Positions 7,995-16,667 are shown, counted from the first letter of the stretch. The stretch: 64,000 bases of DNA from an uncultured Bdellovibrionales bacterium (GCA_903926205.1 CAIYID010000001.1:19940-83939); one strand, 5' to 3'. Notes: generated from the letters alone by a model not told the origin. Program-made: numbers and translations.

Positions 7995-9357
7995 TATTTT
8001 ATTAGTTGAAGATGATGAGTATTTTCGTAAGGCCGTAGAATCCATTTTGCTAGATGAAAAATGGAAAGTGACTCTTGCGCCTGATGGAAAATCTGCCCGC
8101 GAGATGATTAAAACAATGAAGCCCTTTGATGTCATTGTTTCAGATATTCAGATGCCTTTTTTAACAGGAGTTGAATTGCTCGAATGGATTAAAAAAAATA
8201 AGCCTACGCCGGTTATTCTGATGACAGGCTTCGCTCTAATCATGGAAACAAAGCGGGCCCATGACTTAGGAGCCGATGACTTTTTAGCGAAACCCTTCGA
8301 GGCCGAAGAATTGATCGATGTGGTTAAACGGGTGTGTCACGCAAAGTTGTCTCAAGAGGAGGGGGCCCGCCCCAAGGTCACCTCCGCCGCCATGGAGTTT
8401 TGTAAAGTGGCTATTGATGAGTTTGTGGCCTCACCAAAACTGCATTTTGATGTTTACGTTAAACTGAGTGAGACCCGTTTAGTTAAGATCGCTAAAAGAG
8501 GAGACTCCATTCCTTTGGATCGAGTACAAAACTTTAAAGGTAAAGGCTTGAATTATTTGTATATACGAAAAGAAGATTTTCAACAGTTAGTAGAATTCAA
8601 CCTGAGTTTAGCGAAGGTTGTCGTTAACGCAGAAAAAGTGAGTACGGAAAAGAAAGCCAGTTTTTTGCGTTACACGGGTGAGGTTATTATGGAGAAGGCC
8701 TTCATCAGTGGCGTTGATAAAGAAGCCTATCAAAATGCATCGGATTTTCTGATGATTAGTATGAATGTGCTCGCGGATGAACCCACCACTCTCGACATAT
8801 TGAATAGTCTCAATGTTCATTCCGATTTTCTTTATGCTCACAGTCTTTGCGTGAGTATTTGTTCTCATCTGATTGCTGTGCAGTTGGGCTGGACCTCTGT
8901 TTCCAATCTTTTTAAGCTGAGCTTAGCCGCGCTTTTTCATGATATTGGAAAAAAAGAAATTGATCGAGAAATTATAAATAAGCCGCGTCCACTGTTAACT
9001 TTTTCGGAACGGCAGATCATTGAAACTCACCCCCTCCGCGGAAGGGAAATCTTGTTGCGTCTTCCTTCCTTGCCATCAGAAGTGGTGGCTGTTGCTTATG
9101 AGCATCACGAAGATAATTTGGGGCAGGGCTATCCTCGCGGACTCTCGAAGCATCAAATTCACCCATTTGCTCAGATTGTCCGAGTAGCTAATTTATTTGC
9201 AGGATTTTATTTGAAAGGACCCGCTCACCCAGGGATGGCGGCCGAGGCGGCCATGGTGCATATGGCAAGGCACTATCTTGATTCTATGAATCCAGAGGCT
9301 TATCGAGCGATTCGGACAGTTCTGGGAATTAATGGGAAGTACTCTGCGGCATTATAG
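7987..9357 (+). CDS. Response regulator with HD-GYP cyclic-di-GMP phosphodiesterase domain
   Basis: A 456-residue protein. It has a receiver domain at 1-120 (VEDD at 7-10, phospho-Asp53 in SDIQMP, Lys102 in AKPF), a linker, and an HD-GYP domain with the full set of motifs: YAHS (283-286), HD 318-319 in FHDIGKK, THPLRG (347-352), EHHED (372-376) and GYP (381-383). HD-GYP enzymes degrade cyclic di-GMP to GMP or pGpG, so this is the likely output of the operon. The GTG start at 7987 overlaps the previous gene by 8 bases, implying translational coupling. It is paralogous to its upstream neighbour, but only this copy keeps the HD dyad. Confidence 0.88.
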   Translation: MLNILLVEDDEYFRKAVESILLDEKWKVTLAPDGKSAREMIKTMKPFDVIVSDIQMPFLTGVELLEWIKKNKPTPVILMTGFALIMETKRAHDLGADDFLAKPFEAEELIDVVKRVCHAKLSQEEGARPKVTSAAMEFCKVAIDEFVASPKLHFDVYVKLSETRLVKIAKRGDSIPLDRVQNFKGKGLNYLYIRKEDFQQLVEFNLSLAKVVVNAEKVSTEKKASFLRYTGEVIMEKAFISGVDKEAYQNASDFLMISMNVLADEPTTLDILNSLNVHSDFLYAHSLCVSICSHLIAVQLGWTSVSNLFKLSLAALFHDIGKKEIDREIINKPRPLLTFSERQIIETHPLRGREILLRLPSLPSEVVAVAYEHHEDNLGQGYPRGLSKHQIHPFAQIVRVANLFAGFYLKGPAHPGMAAEAAMVHMARHYLDSMNPEAYRAIRTVLGINGKYSAAL

Positions 9358-9366
9358 GAGTAAAAG

Positions 9367-10155
9367 ATGTTTTCTTGGTGTTCATACTGTCAAAAATATT
9401 TAGGTGAATTCGCTCCCTACGACCAGCACAATATTTCTCATGGTATTTGCAAGCAATGTCATGATGGAAAAGTTGTTTTTAATCGAGAGAAAATCCAAAA
9501 ATCAAAAGAAATTGCTGTTCTTTTTGCTCAAATGGGTGAAGCCGTGAAGAAAAAAGACTTTGCGTTTATAAAAACTCAATATGAAAAACTGATCGCATTA
9601 TCCGTTTCCAATAGTGATATTTTTTCAGGAATTTATCAGCCTCTGCTTTATGAAATCGGAAAACTTTGGGAAAACAGAGAAGTCACCGTGGCCGAAGAAC
9701 ACGAAGTCACTTCGACCATCGAAGCCTTGGTCGATCTGGGTTTTAAGGGAATTCCGAATGTTGAAAACTTAAGAAATTCATCAAAGCCGATGGTCATGAT
9801 TTCCTCAACCAGTCAGAATCAACACATCCTGGGTTTACGGCTCATTGAACATTGGTTGTGTGAAAAAGGGATAGAAAATCGCATCATTGTTCCAGGTATG
9901 CCAGAGGACGAGTTTTTGTCTTTGGCGCAAAAATTGAAACCGCCAGTGGTCGGTTTGTCTGTTGCGCTTCCGACTCCAGAGGTTAAGCGGACATTGACAA
10001 AACTTGTCCAACAAGCCAGAGGTGCGCGGGTTATTATTGGTGGACGATTTATTCGAGAATATATGCCGAACGACTTACCTGCAGGAATAACTCTTTGTAA
10101 TAATATTCTTGATCTCTCTGATGTTCTAATTCAGAGTAAATTGCTAGCTTCCTAA
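9367..10155 (+). CDS. Zinc-ribbon plus cobalamin-binding-domain sensor protein
   Basis: A 262-residue protein. The N-terminus has paired cysteines (C5/C8 and C28/C31), typical of a zinc ribbon. Residues about 80-130 match the helical cap of B12-binding modules (IGKLWENREVTVAEEHE). Residues 140-245 form the Rossmann-like cobalamin domain, with His153 in NQHILGLR standing where the HxxG axial-ligand motif sits, and IIGGR near the end. In the CarH/MerR-B12 and PpaA/AerR families such modules sense light or cobalamin without catalysis. It lies 9 bases after the HD-GYP gene with AGGAG before its ATG. It is probably a sensory component of this operon, which is inference. Confidence 0.8.
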   Translation: MFSWCSYCQKYLGEFAPYDQHNISHGICKQCHDGKVVFNREKIQKSKEIAVLFAQMGEAVKKKDFAFIKTQYEKLIALSVSNSDIFSGIYQPLLYEIGKLWENREVTVAEEHEVTSTIEALVDLGFKGIPNVENLRNSSKPMVMISSTSQNQHILGLRLIEHWLCEKGIENRIIVPGMPEDEFLSLAQKLKPPVVGLSVALPTPEVKRTLTKLVQQARGARVIIGGRFIREYMPNDLPAGITLCNNILDLSDVLIQSKLLAS

Positions 10156-10169
10156 TAAGGGATTCACCA

Positions 10170-11483
10170 ATGGACTCCAAACTATCAGTATCAGTCACAC
10201 AAGCCTTAAAAGAACAGACAGACTCTTTGCATCGAAGAGCGGAGTCGACACGATTCTTCATCAGCCTGATGCGCTGCCAGGCGACCATACCGGATTATAT
10301 TACTTTTCTGCGCATGCTTTCGATTGTCCATTCAGTCCTAGAAAAAGAAATCACTAGTTCAGAAAATGAAAAATTGAAACTGGTTTGGCAGGACAATATG
10401 CGGAAATTACCCTTGCTGAATGAAGATATTCAAAGTTTTACCGATAGCAAAAAAAATAGTTTTAGCCATTTTTCAGAGATCTATGCCGATGCGACACAGC
10501 CCATTCACCAAGCTCTTGAATTAGTACAAAAGATAAAAACACTCGCCTTAAAAAATCCACTACAGCTTGTCGGAGTCCTCTACGTGACAGAGGGCTTTAC
10601 TAATAGCGGAGTTTATATGAATCCGCGTATAACTCAAGCCTATGGACTTTCTGGTGACATCGGAATTAGATATCTCAAAAATTATGGCGAAGCTCAGCCT
10701 GCGGAATGGAATGATTTTAAGCGTCGCCTTGAGTTGGCCATCACGAGTGATGAAGAGTTGGCCGAAGTTCTCATTGGTGCAAAATATTACTATGAACAAT
10801 TTATTCTTATGTTTGACTCACTGGGAACTTCGCTTCAGCCAAGATCCGTGCAATCGACTTCTATCAATCCAGAAGCCGGCAATCACCCGGTGCCTCAAAA
10901 CGAATTAGAGCTAAGAGCCGTCTTTATTGCTTCGAAGGCGTCACTTGTCGAGTTGCCTTATGTGCATGCTCGTTATGGAAAACGTGGTGAAAGCTTTTCG
11001 GATAGTGATGGAGCCTGGCTGGTGACACTCGCCGATTTTTCTGAAAAAGTTGCTTTCAAACAAACGGAGTGGTTGGCTAAATTATTAAGTGCCCTAGGGA
11101 TGCCAAGTGTCACTTTGGAAATTCATCTTCGCGAGATTGCCAAAGCGTTAATGGTTATGATTCCAGAAGAATGCGAAAAATATTCTGTCTTACTTCGAGC
11201 GGCTGAACAGCTTGAACTCAAGCGCCACTCAGTGGTGCCTCAAGAATTACAAGAGGAAGTTTGTCAGGAATTTCGAAGAGTCATTGCTTCAACGGAAATA
11301 GAGTCCTATAAAAACCTGGAAAGAATTTTAGTTTCGACAATGGCTGATGAACGCATCTTTGGTACTGGTGCGCAGACAAAAACTCTGGCTTGGATTTATG
11401 AAAAATCGAATTATCCAAAACACATCATTCAAGCAACTCAAAAATTAGTGCAAAGACTGAATGACTGTATTAAGGCTCAATAA
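10170..11483 (+). CDS. Haem oxygenase-like protein with extra C-terminal helical domain
   Basis: A 437-residue protein. Residues 1-220 resemble biliverdin-producing haem oxygenase: the proximal-ligand motif LHRRAE (His21) near the N-terminus and the distal helix segment LYVTEGFTNSG. These enzymes cleave haem to biliverdin, CO and iron. Bacterial haem oxygenases are usually near 200 residues, so the remaining 200 or so are extra. That part has a distinctive all-helical look, with conserved-looking ARYGKRGESFSDSDGAW and EWLAKLLSALGMPS, and I cannot name it. It follows the cobalamin-domain gene by 14 bases and ends the operon, overlapping the convergent lipoprotein gene by 14 bases. Biliverdin or CO supply to a sensor is plausible. 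Confidence 0.75.
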   Translation: MDSKLSVSVTQALKEQTDSLHRRAESTRFFISLMRCQATIPDYITFLRMLSIVHSVLEKEITSSENEKLKLVWQDNMRKLPLLNEDIQSFTDSKKNSFSHFSEIYADATQPIHQALELVQKIKTLALKNPLQLVGVLYVTEGFTNSGVYMNPRITQAYGLSGDIGIRYLKNYGEAQPAEWNDFKRRLELAITSDEELAEVLIGAKYYYEQFILMFDSLGTSLQPRSVQSTSINPEAGNHPVPQNELELRAVFIASKASLVELPYVHARYGKRGESFSDSDGAWLVTLADFSEKVAFKQTEWLAKLLSALGMPSVTLEIHLREIAKALMVMIPEECEKYSVLLRAAEQLELKRHSVVPQELQEEVCQEFRRVIASTEIESYKNLERILVSTMADERIFGTGAQTKTLAWIYEKSNYPKHIIQATQKLVQRLNDCIKAQ

Positions 11484-12450
11484 TAAAATTGACCTGACGC
11501 GGGCCTTTGCCAAAAGATTTTATGAGAGTTTCCGCATTAATGAAATTAAAAGTATAACTTAAAACGCCAACAGAAGGTCCTTCGATATAGCGGTTGTCGA
11601 ATGTTCTTAGATATCGTTCATCAGGTGTTTTTAAAATAATCGACGATATGGTGCCGTCGCTGGCGCTCATGGTGATGAGCTTTTTCCCATGAAAAGAAGA
11701 CTTCGACGGATTTTGCTCGACAAAAGGGTTTGGCCCGATCTCAGTTTCTCTGATGCTTAAAAACGCCTCGCCCAGTTCGAGCTCGTCATTTTTTGAGTGA
11801 CGGTCTGTAAGAACTGATCGTGCTAAATCATCCACTTGTACCGTGTTCAAATGTCCCATATTACCAATCAATTCCTCTCTCATTGAGAGGAAATCATTGA
11901 AAAAATAGATGGCTCCTATTGGCAAGTGAATACTTAAAGGTGATCTTTGTTGTTCCCAGTGGAAATAGCTAAGCACAACATTTCTCAATGCAGAGGAGTG
12001 GCAGCCACTTCGCATATCGGAGTTTCCCCAAAAACCACCGACGACGGTGAGGTCACTGCCGGTTAATGGTATATTGTGTTCTCCTCCGGTGGAATACACG
12101 ACATAATCAGGATTTCTATCGTTTGTGTACCAAAGGGCTTGCCCTTGGGGTGTGAGATCACTCATTAAATAAATAACAGGAAGCTGCTTTGCCTTGAACT
12201 CATTGATTTTTTTATCGATCTCGTTTTTTGCTTGGAGGGAGTCATCAAACTTCGTTGAGGCATGAACAACAATAAGAGCCGGACCTTCTAGTGCTTTCGG
12301 GAAATGATCATATTTCGCGGAAATTTTTGTTATTGGGTGTGTGTTGGTGCCACTGGGAATTCTTAATGTGTTGAACGTGGTGCAATTGCAAAGTAAAAAC
12401 ATCAGAACAAGCTGAAGCCTATAATGATAAATTAAAAGAGATTTTTTCAA
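11470..12450 (-). CDS. Lipoprotein of unknown function
   Basis: I place the start at TTG 12450, because AAGGAG lies 6 bases upstream and this start yields a clean signal peptide MKKSLLIYHYR...LFLLCNC with a lipobox Cys. A longer ATG start at 12528 would add 26 residues without a signal function. The mature protein (about 300 residues) contains IVVHASTKFDD, YSTGGEHNIPLTGSDLTVVGGFWGN and a C-terminal RQVNFIIEP. It is mixed alpha/beta, possibly related to isochorismatase-like or amidohydrolase folds, but I see no decisive active-site motif. It is convergent with the haem-oxygenase operon (14-base overlap). Confidence 0.7.
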   Translation of the reverse strand: MKKSLLIYHYRLQLVLMFLLCNCTTFNTLRIPSGTNTHPITKISAKYDHFPKALEGPALIVVHASTKFDDSLQAKNEIDKKINEFKAKQLPVIYLMSDLTPQGQALWYTNDRNPDYVVYSTGGEHNIPLTGSDLTVVGGFWGNSDMRSGCHSSALRNVVLSYFHWEQQRSPLSIHLPIGAIYFFNDFLSMREELIGNMGHLNTVQVDDLARSVLTDRHSKNDELELGEAFLSIRETEIGPNPFVEQNPSKSSFHGKKLITMSASDGTISSIILKTPDERYLRTFDNRYIEGPSVGVLSYTFNFINAETLIKSFGKGPRQVNFIIEP

Positions 12451-12654
12451 AACGTGCTCCTTATTAGTCATTATTCGGTAAAACTTATTATTTAGTTTAA
12501 ATGAAAAAAGTATGTTCACTGATTTCACAAGGGCAGATTAACCTAATTTACTAGTTTTTTCTACTTTAGTTTATTTAGATTATAGACAATTTTGATTTTT
12601 CATTCGATATTGTTTATCCGTTTGAAGCTTTGTCTTACCTGAAGGGAAGTTAAT

Positions 12655-13431
12655 ATGCGACAACAACTTGTTTACGATTTACCAACACGGATTTTTCACT
12701 GGTTATTTTCTGGCCTATTTTTGGTCGCGTTTCTAGTGGCGAAGCTTGTCGACGATGAGTCCTCCGCATTCAGCTATCACATGCTGGCAGGTCTGACCCT
12801 CAGTTTTGTTGTCATCCTCCGAATTCCATGGGGCTTTTTTGGAACCAGGTACGCTCGATTTTCAGCCTTTGCCTTGAACCCGAGGGATCTCCTTGCTTAT
12901 TTTAAAGGAATATTATCAGGAAGTCGTAAGCTTTGGGTAGGACCTAATCCGGCCTCCAGCTGGGCGGCCATTTTAATGATGGTTTTAGCTCTTTGTCTTG
13001 GGATCACTGGCTTTTTGATGACTTCGGGGATTAATAAAAGTTTTGAGGATTTCCATGAGTTTCTTGCCTATGGGTTTCTTTTTCTCGCACTGACTCACAT
13101 TGCGGGGATTGTGCTTCATACGATCAGACACAAAGACCTCATTGGACCAAGCATGATTCATGGAAAGAAAGCGTGCGCTTCAGCGAACCAAGCCATCACT
13201 TCAGCGCGACCAGCTTTTGGCGTTTTAATGATTGGCCTTGTGGTTGTCTTTGGTTTGAATCTATTTAATAATTATGACAGTCAACATCGAAGCCTTCAGT
13301 TCTTTGGTTCAACTCTTCAATTAACTAAAAATGAAGACAGTGAAAAAGAAAAGGCCGGGGACAAAGAAGGCGCTGAAAATTCAAGGGGTAAAACTCACGA
13401 GTTGAAAGATGCTGACGGCGACAAGGATTAG
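12655..13431 (+). CDS. Cytochrome b561-family membrane protein
   Basis: A 258-residue polytopic protein starting LVYDLPTRIFHW, the typical opening of the Ni/Fe-hydrogenase b-type cytochrome/COG3658 family. Candidate haem-b ligands are the His residues in FHW, SYHMLAG, EDFHEF and LTHIAGIVLH in successive membrane helices. The last 50 residues are a charged Glu/Lys/Asp tail after a final helix. Such proteins move electrons between quinone and periplasmic cytochrome c partners. AGGGAAG precedes the ATG. The gene overlaps the convergent 13428-13895 gene by 4 bases. The cytochromes near 2 kb are not linked closely enough to call partners. Confidence 0.85.
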   Translation: MRQQLVYDLPTRIFHWLFSGLFLVAFLVAKLVDDESSAFSYHMLAGLTLSFVVILRIPWGFFGTRYARFSAFALNPRDLLAYFKGILSGSRKLWVGPNPASSWAAILMMVLALCLGITGFLMTSGINKSFEDFHEFLAYGFLFLALTHIAGIVLHTIRHKDLIGPSMIHGKKACASANQAITSARPAFGVLMIGLVVVFGLNLFNNYDSQHRSLQFFGSTLQLTKNEDSEKEKAGDKEGAENSRGKTHELKDADGDKD

Positions 13432-13895
13432 GGTAAAGAGATACTCTGCGTAGTCAGAGTCTCTCCATTCATTCGTCTAACCAAATTAAAGTCGACAGCA
13501 ATATCGCATTGTTTTTTTAGCTGAAGACGAAGGCCGTTGGCGGAACGATAAACTAGCGCCTGTAACTCTGAGTTTTCTGTTTGCGATTCATAAAGAAGCT
13601 TGATGGGACCTGCAAATCCGTATTCTGCAACTGATAATTCTCCAACCGCGATTGGGAGATTTCCATTTTCAGGAAAAACGGACACGTAGATTTTATTTTT
13701 GGTGGCTGAAGTTTCAAAAATGATCACAATAGAGGACTCGCCAGTCTGAGCTGTCCATTGGCCCAATATTTCCCAGTGGAAGAGATCTTGTTTTGAAAGA
13801 TCGCTGGGCCAGACCACCACTGGACCCATGGGATGTTCGCAGGCCTGCGAGGTCAGACTAACGCCAACTAATAAGGCCAAGAATAAACTTTTCAT
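13428..13895 (-). CDS. Small exported protein of unknown function
   Basis: A 155-residue protein with a short signal sequence ending SLTSQACEHP. Cleavage could be by signal peptidase I after QA, or the Cys could be lipidated, though the lipobox is poor. The mature part has a second Cys (KKQCDIA) that could pair with the first, and a beta-rich pattern. I do not recognise a family. Its start overlaps the stop of the upstream TPR/winged-helix regulator gene by 4 bases (ATGA), so the two are co-translated. The regulator may control or sense this protein, which is inference. Confidence 0.72.
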   Translation of the reverse strand: MKSLFLALLVGVSLTSQACEHPMGPVVVWPSDLSKQDLFHWEILGQWTAQTGESSIVIIFETSATKNKIYVSVFPENGNLPIAVGELSVAEYGFAGPIKLLYESQTENSELQALVYRSANGLRLQLKKQCDIAVDFNLVRRMNGETLTTQSISLP

Positions 13896-15004
13896 AAGTA
13901 CTCCTCGTTTTGAATTTTGACCATTGTGGTAGAGGGAATAAAATATCCCAAGCGATCTCTTAGAATGTATTGAGGCAATTGAGGATCGGGTTCAAGTAAA
14001 GTCCTCAGTCGTTTTACGTTCACATAAATCGTGTTATCATGTACGGCAGGATTGTATTCTTGATTCCAGATTTTTTTTATCAAATCTTCTTTTGAAAATC
14101 TTGTGCCAGGACTCTTTGATAATAGTTTAATTAAATCAAAAAGAACGTGCTGATTTTTAAAATCAATGGACCCTTTGTTGCGAGCCTTAATATTCAATTT
14201 GTTCTCTTCAATCACTAAGTCATATTCAATTAATTTTGAGCTCGTTTGAAATTCCTGCTCTATCATTCGAACTAATCGAGGAAATTTCTCTTTTTCGAGC
14301 CCTCTTGCCGCCATCGCGTAAAAAATTTCGCTGAAAACAGTTTTACCTTGGTCTCGATAAATTAGAGCTAACTGAATGAGAATATTCGCAATCAAATGAT
14401 GATGCTCTGATTTTTTCGCGTTTTCGTAGGCCTGCCAAGTGAGCTCAACACCTTGGTCAAAAGTTTTACTCTGTGAATAAATGTAACCCTTGAGAATCAA
14501 ACAACTGGTCTCAATTTCAGCTAATGTAAGTTCTTTTGTTAAGATGAGGGCCTTTTCCAAAAGATTGAGTGCGATTTCAAAATCAAGATTCAGAGTTTTC
14601 ACAAAAGCTAAGGCATGAAGAACTCTCGCCATTGTTTCATAGTCTTTACAGAGAGTCGTATTCTCTAAAGATCTTTTTAAGAGACTCTCAGCTTCCGTCG
14701 GTTGACCTTTCGCGAGACTCCACATTCCTAATAAATGTTCAATTTTACACAGAAGCATGGCTTGGTGATTGACGCTGATTTGCAGCTTAAGCAGTTCGCT
14801 GTAAAAAAATTCAACCTCATCGAGTTTTTCAAGTTCAAAGCTGCACTGAAAAATGAGTCGTGCACAATGAGTCCAGCCAATAAGATCAGTTGCGGCCTTT
14901 GCCTGTTCTGCCGCAACGAGAGCCTCTTTCAGAGATATTTGAAAGGATCCCCGCTGATAATAAAGACGGGCTAACTCGAATGAAGGTAAAGACTTTGTCG
15001 GCAT
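13892..15004 (-). CDS. TPR-containing transcriptional regulator with C-terminal OmpR-type winged helix
   Basis: A 370-residue protein whose order is reversed from usual response regulators. Residues 1-240 are TPR-like helical repeats (LARLYYQRGSFQISLKEALVAAE and later AREQ-type helices). The C-terminal 100 residues form a Trans_reg_C domain: a beta strand KGSIDFKNQHVLFDLIKLL, the recognition helix region NTIYVNVKRLRTLLEP and the wing ILRDRLGYF. No receiver domain or phospho-Asp is present, so the signal is probably a protein or ligand bound by the TPR part, as in SARP/AfsR-like regulators. It forms an operon with the small exported protein gene (4-base overlap). Confidence 0.8.
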   Translation of the reverse strand: MPTKSLPSFELARLYYQRGSFQISLKEALVAAEQAKAATDLIGWTHCARLIFQCSFELEKLDEVEFFYSELLKLQISVNHQAMLLCKIEHLLGMWSLAKGQPTEAESLLKRSLENTTLCKDYETMARVLHALAFVKTLNLDFEIALNLLEKALILTKELTLAEIETSCLILKGYIYSQSKTFDQGVELTWQAYENAKKSEHHHLIANILIQLALIYRDQGKTVFSEIFYAMAARGLEKEKFPRLVRMIEQEFQTSSKLIEYDLVIEENKLNIKARNKGSIDFKNQHVLFDLIKLLSKSPGTRFSKEDLIKKIWNQEYNPAVHDNTIYVNVKRLRTLLEPDPQLPQYILRDRLGYFIPSTTMVKIQNEEYL

Positions 15005-15231
15005 TGGGTCAGTGTTCTATTGTTATTCTATAGGATCGTCAATATCTTACCAAAACTGTTATTGATGCGGTGCCAACCTGCTTACTGAGTACGCTTATGA
15101 GTGAGGTTTCGCGACAGACGGTTACTTTTTTGGCTCTGGTAAGGATAAGACTTATGTCCTGTTTTTATTCCCGGAGATAGGCGTGGTGTTGGTGGGCATG
15201 ATGTCATGTTCTTTCCACTCTGGGAGGATCA

Positions 15232-15468
15232 ATGAGAGATATCTACGAAGAATTGGCAGATGCCGTCTTAGCTATTCGAGCGGACGAAAAATTAATTGAG
15301 TGTTTCAATCGCTTATTGCAGTTTGATTTAAACACTCAGCAGGAGCAAGTGGCCAAGCTCCTCCATGAACTCGAAAAATTGAACGCACCTTCCGAAGTAA
15401 CAAATTTTGTTCGTCTGCTGGGAAATGCAAAATTGGCGCAGCAGGTGCTAGAGCTGATAAACAGTTAA
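15232..15468 (+). CDS. Small acidic helical protein, unknown
   Basis: A 78-residue protein predicted to be almost entirely helical (alternating Leu/Ala and Glu/Lys), without Cys, signal peptide or membrane segment. GGGAGG lies six bases before the ATG, a strong ribosome site that supports reality. It precedes a TIGR02147 regulator on the same strand by 114 bases. I do not recognise a family; a small cytoplasmic adaptor or antitoxin-like protein would fit, but nothing shows it. Confidence 0.65.
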   Translation: MRDIYEELADAVLAIRADEKLIECFNRLLQFDLNTQQEQVAKLLHELEKLNAPSEVTNFVRLLGNAKLAQQVLELINS

Positions 15469-15553
15469 TTTAATCAGCCGATTGATTGTCATTTTTTTCA
15501 AGGACTGAAGTATTGATGTCATATTTTAGGCAATCTTTAAAACTTGTTTTCTG

Positions 15554-15581
15554 TTAACAAAAACGTTAACCTTTTTGTTAA
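15554..15581. promoter_or_regulatory. 28-bp near-perfect palindrome, candidate operator of the TIGR02147 gene
   Basis: TTAACAAAAA at 15554-15563 mirrors TTTTTGTTAA at 15572-15581, with GTTAAC at the centre. 13 of 14 base pairs are complementary. It ends one base before the proposed ATG at 15583, so a bound protein would block transcription or initiation. Autoregulation is inference. Confidence 0.6.
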
Positions 15582-15582
15582 T

Positions 15583-16395
15583 ATGGATGTGTACTCAGTT
15601 TTTGATTTTTCTGACTATAAGGACTTCTTTAATTCTTGGGTCGAAAATCAACCCAAAGCGGGTCATGGCGAATACAGAAGACTGAGCTTGGCGCTCAATG
15701 TTTCAACGACCATGATCAGTCAGGTTTTCAAAGGGGATAAACACCTGAGCCTGGAACTAGCCGCAGATCTTTGCGATTATCTTCAATTCACGGATGAGGA
15801 AGCAGACTATTTTATACTTTTGGTGGAATATCAAAGGGCCGGAAGTTTGAAACTGCAAAAACGTCTGATGAAGCAAATCAATGTCCGGCAGGAAAAAGCT
15901 CGAAAGCTTGAAAATCGAGTAAAATCCGTGAAGGAAATGAGCGAAGAAGTTAAAACTACATTTTATTCTAGTTGGGTTTTTTCAGGAATTCGTTTGCTCA
16001 CAGATATTGAAGGAATGGACAATGCTAATGCGATCGCGGAGCGCTTGTTCCTTCCAAGGAATCATGTACAAAAAATTTTGGATTTTTTAATTTCCCAACA
16101 GCTTGTTCTTACTGAGAAAAATAAATTAAAAATGGGGCCGACGCGAACTCATATTGGAAGTTCCTCTTTGTTGGCTAACAAGCACCATCAGAATTGGCGT
16201 CTTCAGGCTTTTGCAAAAATGAGTCAGCCTGATGAAAAAAACTTTTTTTATACTGGACCAATGACGCTCTCGCAGAATGTGGCGAATAAAATTCGCCAAG
16301 AATTCCCGAGTTTCATCGAGAAAATCAACGCCCAAATTATGCCCTCAAAGTCCGAAGTGGTTCGTTGTCTTAATTTGGATTGGTTTGAATATTAA
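15583..16395 (+). CDS. TIGR02147-family (DUF4423-type) regulator
   Basis: A 270-residue protein from ATG 15583; a TTG at 15544 would add 13 residues but would place the coding start inside the upstream palindrome. The N-terminal DYKDFFNSWVE followed by an HTH-like region (EYRRLSLALNVSTTMISQVFKGDKHLS at about residues 25-52) and AADLCDYLQFTDEEADYF is the typical opening of the TIGR02147 family, common in Fibrobacteres and Bdellovibrio. The middle has a winged-helix-like segment (AIAERLFLPRNHVQKILDFL). It is likely a DNA-binding regulator. A perfect palindromic terminator follows, shared with the convergent small ORF. Confidence 0.85.
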   Translation: MDVYSVFDFSDYKDFFNSWVENQPKAGHGEYRRLSLALNVSTTMISQVFKGDKHLSLELAADLCDYLQFTDEEADYFILLVEYQRAGSLKLQKRLMKQINVRQEKARKLENRVKSVKEMSEEVKTTFYSSWVFSGIRLLTDIEGMDNANAIAERLFLPRNHVQKILDFLISQQLVLTEKNKLKMGPTRTHIGSSSLLANKHHQNWRLQAFAKMSQPDEKNFFYTGPMTLSQNVANKIRQEFPSFIEKINAQIMPSKSEVVRCLNLDWFEY

Positions 16396-16400
16396 TAGTC

Positions 16401-16424
16401 CGGTGGAAAAATATTTTTCCACCG
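16401..16424. terminator. Perfect palindromic, bidirectional terminator
   Basis: CGGTGGAAAAAT is followed at once by its reverse complement, a perfect 24-bp palindrome whose A5/T5 tracts can serve either strand. It lies between the stop of the TIGR02147 gene and the convergent ORF at 16431. Confidence 0.75.
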
Positions 16425-16430
16425 CAGCTG

Positions 16431-16667
16431 TTAGTAATTACGAAAGCCTTTAGCTTTCATCCATTCTTTCGTTTCAAAGCCGTTAATGATTCCATGACTT
16501 GACCAAATTTGAGTGACCAAATAACGAATGTTTTCGTAGTCTGATTTTAGTAGGTCAATGGTTTGGTTTTCAGGATTTGGTAAGAGCGCTCCAGAGGAAC
16601 CGAGTCCCGATCCGCCAAAACCATTGTGTGACAGAAAACAGGCTTTGCGATCTGATTGATACTTCAC
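16431..16667 (-). CDS. Short hypothetical ORF, possibly a gene remnant
   Basis: A 78-residue frame from GTG 16667, preceded by a GAAGAAG stretch. An in-frame TAG about 24 bases upstream rules out a longer version. It contains HNGFGGSGLGSSGALLPNPEN and a C-terminal Trp/Lys-rich end. There is no signal peptide although several residues suggest a secreted repeat-like protein, so this may be the tail of a decayed gene. It is convergent with the TIGR02147 regulator over a good terminator, which favours transcription in this direction. I do not recognise it. Confidence 0.4.
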   Translation of the reverse strand: MKYQSDRKACFLSHNGFGGSGLGSSGALLPNPENQTIDLLKSDYENIRYLVTQIWSSHGIINGFETKEWMKAKGFRNY

